A stretch of DNA of 14,109 nt, from the NCBI GenBank assembly GCA_946628455.1, contig CAMOWP010000036.1:1-14109 (forward strand), read 5' to 3'. Position numbers and translations under genes: made by a program. This document shows, piece after piece, positions 12,495 to 14,109 of the stretch (the stretch's first letter is position 1; each line of letters begins with the position of its first letter). The notes under the pieces are model-generated. The model saw only the letters and a program-made list of their open reading frames with translations. It did no database searches and was not told the origin of the DNA. The stretch is from an uncultured Clostridia bacterium (lineage in GTDB: Bacteria; Bacillota; Clostridia; Oscillospirales; Acutalibacteraceae).

Positions 12495-14109
12495 ATGAAA
12501 AGAGAACGTTTAACTATGGCGCAGGCTCTCGTTAAGTTCCTTGATAATCAGTATATCGAGGTGGACGGAAAGGAGAGCAAGTTCGTTTCGGGTATGTTCG
12601 GAATTTTCGGCCACGGCTGCGTTGTAGGCGTTGGCCAGGCTCTCGAGCAGGGCGGACATAACCTTACCTTCTATCAGGGCAAAAACGAGCAGAATATGGC
12701 ACTTGCCGCTGTTGCATACGCAAAGCAGATGGACAGAAAAGCGATTATCCCCTGCGTTTCTTCAATCGGCCCCGGCGCTACAAATATGGTAACAGCCTGC
12801 GGCTGTGCAACCGCAAACAGAATTCCGCTTCTTGTTCTTCCGGGAGACACCTTCGCGTGCCGTCAGCCCGACCCTGTTCTGCAGCAGGCTGAGTTCTTTG
12901 ATAATTACGGAAGAACAGTTACTGACGCATTCAAGGGCGTTTGCCATTATTTTGACAGAATCGTCCGCCCCGAGCAGCTTATGACAGCCTGCCTCAACGC
13001 AATGCGCGTTCTAACAGACCCTGCGGATACAGGCGCAGTCTGCCTTGCTATGCCTCAGGACGTTGAGGGCGAAGCTTACGATTATCCCGAGCATTTTCTT
13101 CAGAAGAGGGTGTGGCACCTTGACCGCAGACCGATAAGCGCCTCCCAGCTTGAAAGAGCGGCGGAGCTTATAAAAGCGTCAAAGAAGCCTATTATCATCT
13201 GCGGCGGCGGCGTTCGTTACAGCGAGGCTGAAAAGGAGCTTCTTGCGCTTGCTGAAAAGTGCAATATCCCGATTTCCGAAACTCAGGCGGGCAAGGGTCT
13301 GATTGACTGGAAGCACCCGCTCAACCTCGGCGGTATCGGCGTAACGGGCGGCAAGGCTGCCAACGTTATCGGCAGAGACGCTGACCTTATAATCGGAGTA
13401 GGAACACGTTTTTCAGATTTCACAACCTCTTCAAAGTGGCTCTTTAAAGAGGACAGAAAGGTGCTCGGAATCAATATCTGCCCGTTTGACGCTTATAAGA
13501 TGGACGCCGAAGCAATAATCGCTGACGCAAAAGAGGCTGTAAGTGCGCTTTACTCAGCGCTTGACGGATATAAGACCGCGTACACAGATGAGATTGAAAA
13601 GGCTAAGACGGAATGGGACGCAATCGTTGACGATTTCTATTCAAAGGAGCTTGAGGGCGGGCTTAATCAGACTCTCGCTCTCGGCATTATCAACGAATTT
13701 ATGGATGAAAATGATATAGCTCTCGGCTCGGCAGGCTCTCTTCCCGGCGATATGCAGAGGCTTTTCAGGCCGAAAAAGCGCGGCAGCTATCATATGGAAT
13801 ACGGCTATTCAAATATGGGCTACGAGGTTAACGGCGCTCTCGGCGCAAAGCTTGCTCAGCCTGAAAGCGAGGTTTACACCTTCTGCGGAGACGGCTCCTT
13901 CCTTATGGGACACAGCGAGCTTTACACTGCGCTGCAGGAGGGTCTCAAAATCAACGTCTGCGTTTTCGATAACCTCGGCTGGGGCTGCATTGAAAACCTT
14001 CAGAACAACCAGGGAACAGACACCTTCGGAACTGTTTTCCGCGCAAGAAATCCCGAAACGGGAATGCTTGACGGCGCTGATATGACTGTTGACTTTGCTA
14101 AACTTGCAG
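12495..14109 (+). CDS. iolD: THcHDO hydrolase (ring-opening), ThDP enzyme of inositol catabolism (partial)
   Basis: It hydrolyses 3D-trihydroxycyclohexane-1,2-dione to 5-deoxy-D-glucuronic acid. The frame runs open from the ATG at 12495 to the window end, so 538 of roughly 640 residues are visible. The N-terminal pyrimidine-binding domain has FYQGKNEQNMA with the cofactor-activating E65, then SSIGPGATNMVTA and LPGDTFACRQPDPVLQQ, which are characteristic of IolD. The central domain starts near 220 with PIIICGGGVRYSEAE and ETQAGKGLIDW. The C-terminal ThDP domain shows the diphosphate/Mg motif GDGS at 465-468 through N493. GAGGTG (12484-12489) lies 5 bases before the ATG. The 25-base gap after iolG holds no terminator, so they are co-transcribed. 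The last codon is cut by the window edge. Confidence 0.94.
   Translation, partial: MKRERLTMAQALVKFLDNQYIEVDGKESKFVSGMFGIFGHGCVVGVGQALEQGGHNLTFYQGKNEQNMALAAVAYAKQMDRKAIIPCVSSIGPGATNMVTACGCATANRIPLLVLPGDTFACRQPDPVLQQAEFFDNYGRTVTDAFKGVCHYFDRIVRPEQLMTACLNAMRVLTDPADTGAVCLAMPQDVEGEAYDYPEHFLQKRVWHLDRRPISASQLERAAELIKASKKPIIICGGGVRYSEAEKELLALAEKCNIPISETQAGKGLIDWKHPLNLGGIGVTGGKAANVIGRDADLIIGVGTRFSDFTTSSKWLFKEDRKVLGINICPFDAYKMDAEAIIADAKEAVSALYSALDGYKTAYTDEIEKAKTEWDAIVDDFYSKELEGGLNQTLALGIINEFMDENDIALGSAGSLPGDMQRLFRPKKRGSYHMEYGYSNMGYEVNGALGAKLAQPESEVYTFCGDGSFLMGHSELYTALQEGLKINVCVFDNLGWGCIENLQNNQGTDTFGTVFRARNPETGMLDGADMTVDFAKLA

Noticed and set aside
13283..13474. A minus-strand frame inside iolD
   Set aside because: It is antisense to the conserved central domain of iolD, without independent signals.

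Overview
The window looks like chromosomal DNA from an anaerobic, probably gut-associated Firmicute of the class Clostridia (Oscillospiraceae/Ruminococcaceae-like). This rests on a glutamate dehydrogenase very close to the Clostridium symbiosum type, purine-rich Shine-Dalgarno sites, clear sigma-A promoters, short hairpin-plus-T terminators, a Gram-positive DacA and CAP-domain secreted protein, and mixed base composition. The taxonomic placement is inference. No rRNA, tRNA, CRISPR array, transposase or integrase was seen.

Layout. (1) 1-437: 3' end of a ClpC-type AAA+ chaperone gene and its terminator. (2) 476-1941: a monocistronic gdhA with a near-consensus promoter and a terminator shared with the convergent gene. 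(3) 1943-4654, minus strand: a GH78 alpha-L-rhamnosidase-like enzyme behind a calcineurin-like phosphoesterase whose second metal site is erased. (4) 4670-6189: a D,D-carboxypeptidase transcribed divergently from the phosphoesterase through back-to-back promoters. (5) 6200-10445, minus strand: a PadR regulator followed by two paralogous membrane proteins with HAAS-type cytoplasmic heads. The first also carries a large extracytoplasmic region ending in RCC1-like repeats. (6) 10472-11324, minus strand: a secreted CAP-domain protein. (7) 11343-14109, plus strand: start of a myo-inositol catabolic operon, iolG then iolD (cut by the window end).

The most unusual region is the PadR block. Its promoter is TTGACA-N17-TATAAT with an extended -10, and a perfect 9+3+9 palindrome sits on the predicted start site. 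The leader is about 200 nt long. It holds a 16-codon ORF with an AGGAGG site, a hairpin over that ORF's start, a hairpin over its stop, and a CTGCCC segment that can pair either upstream or with GGGCAG next to the padR start. The block reads as an autoregulated envelope-sensing or stress cassette: PadR regulator, HAAS/5-TM protein with an RCC1-like exterior, and a shorter HAAS/5-TM paralogue. That function is inference.

Two enzymes have altered catalytic motifs: the phosphoesterase (metal site 2 lost, site 1 intact) and DacA (SxN is Ser-Ala-Cys). The GH78 enzyme ends right after its catalytic domain. IolG oxidises myo-inositol and IolD opens the ring of the trione intermediate, so together they mark an inositol-degrading operon. 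A cre/LacI-like site upstream suggests sugar control.
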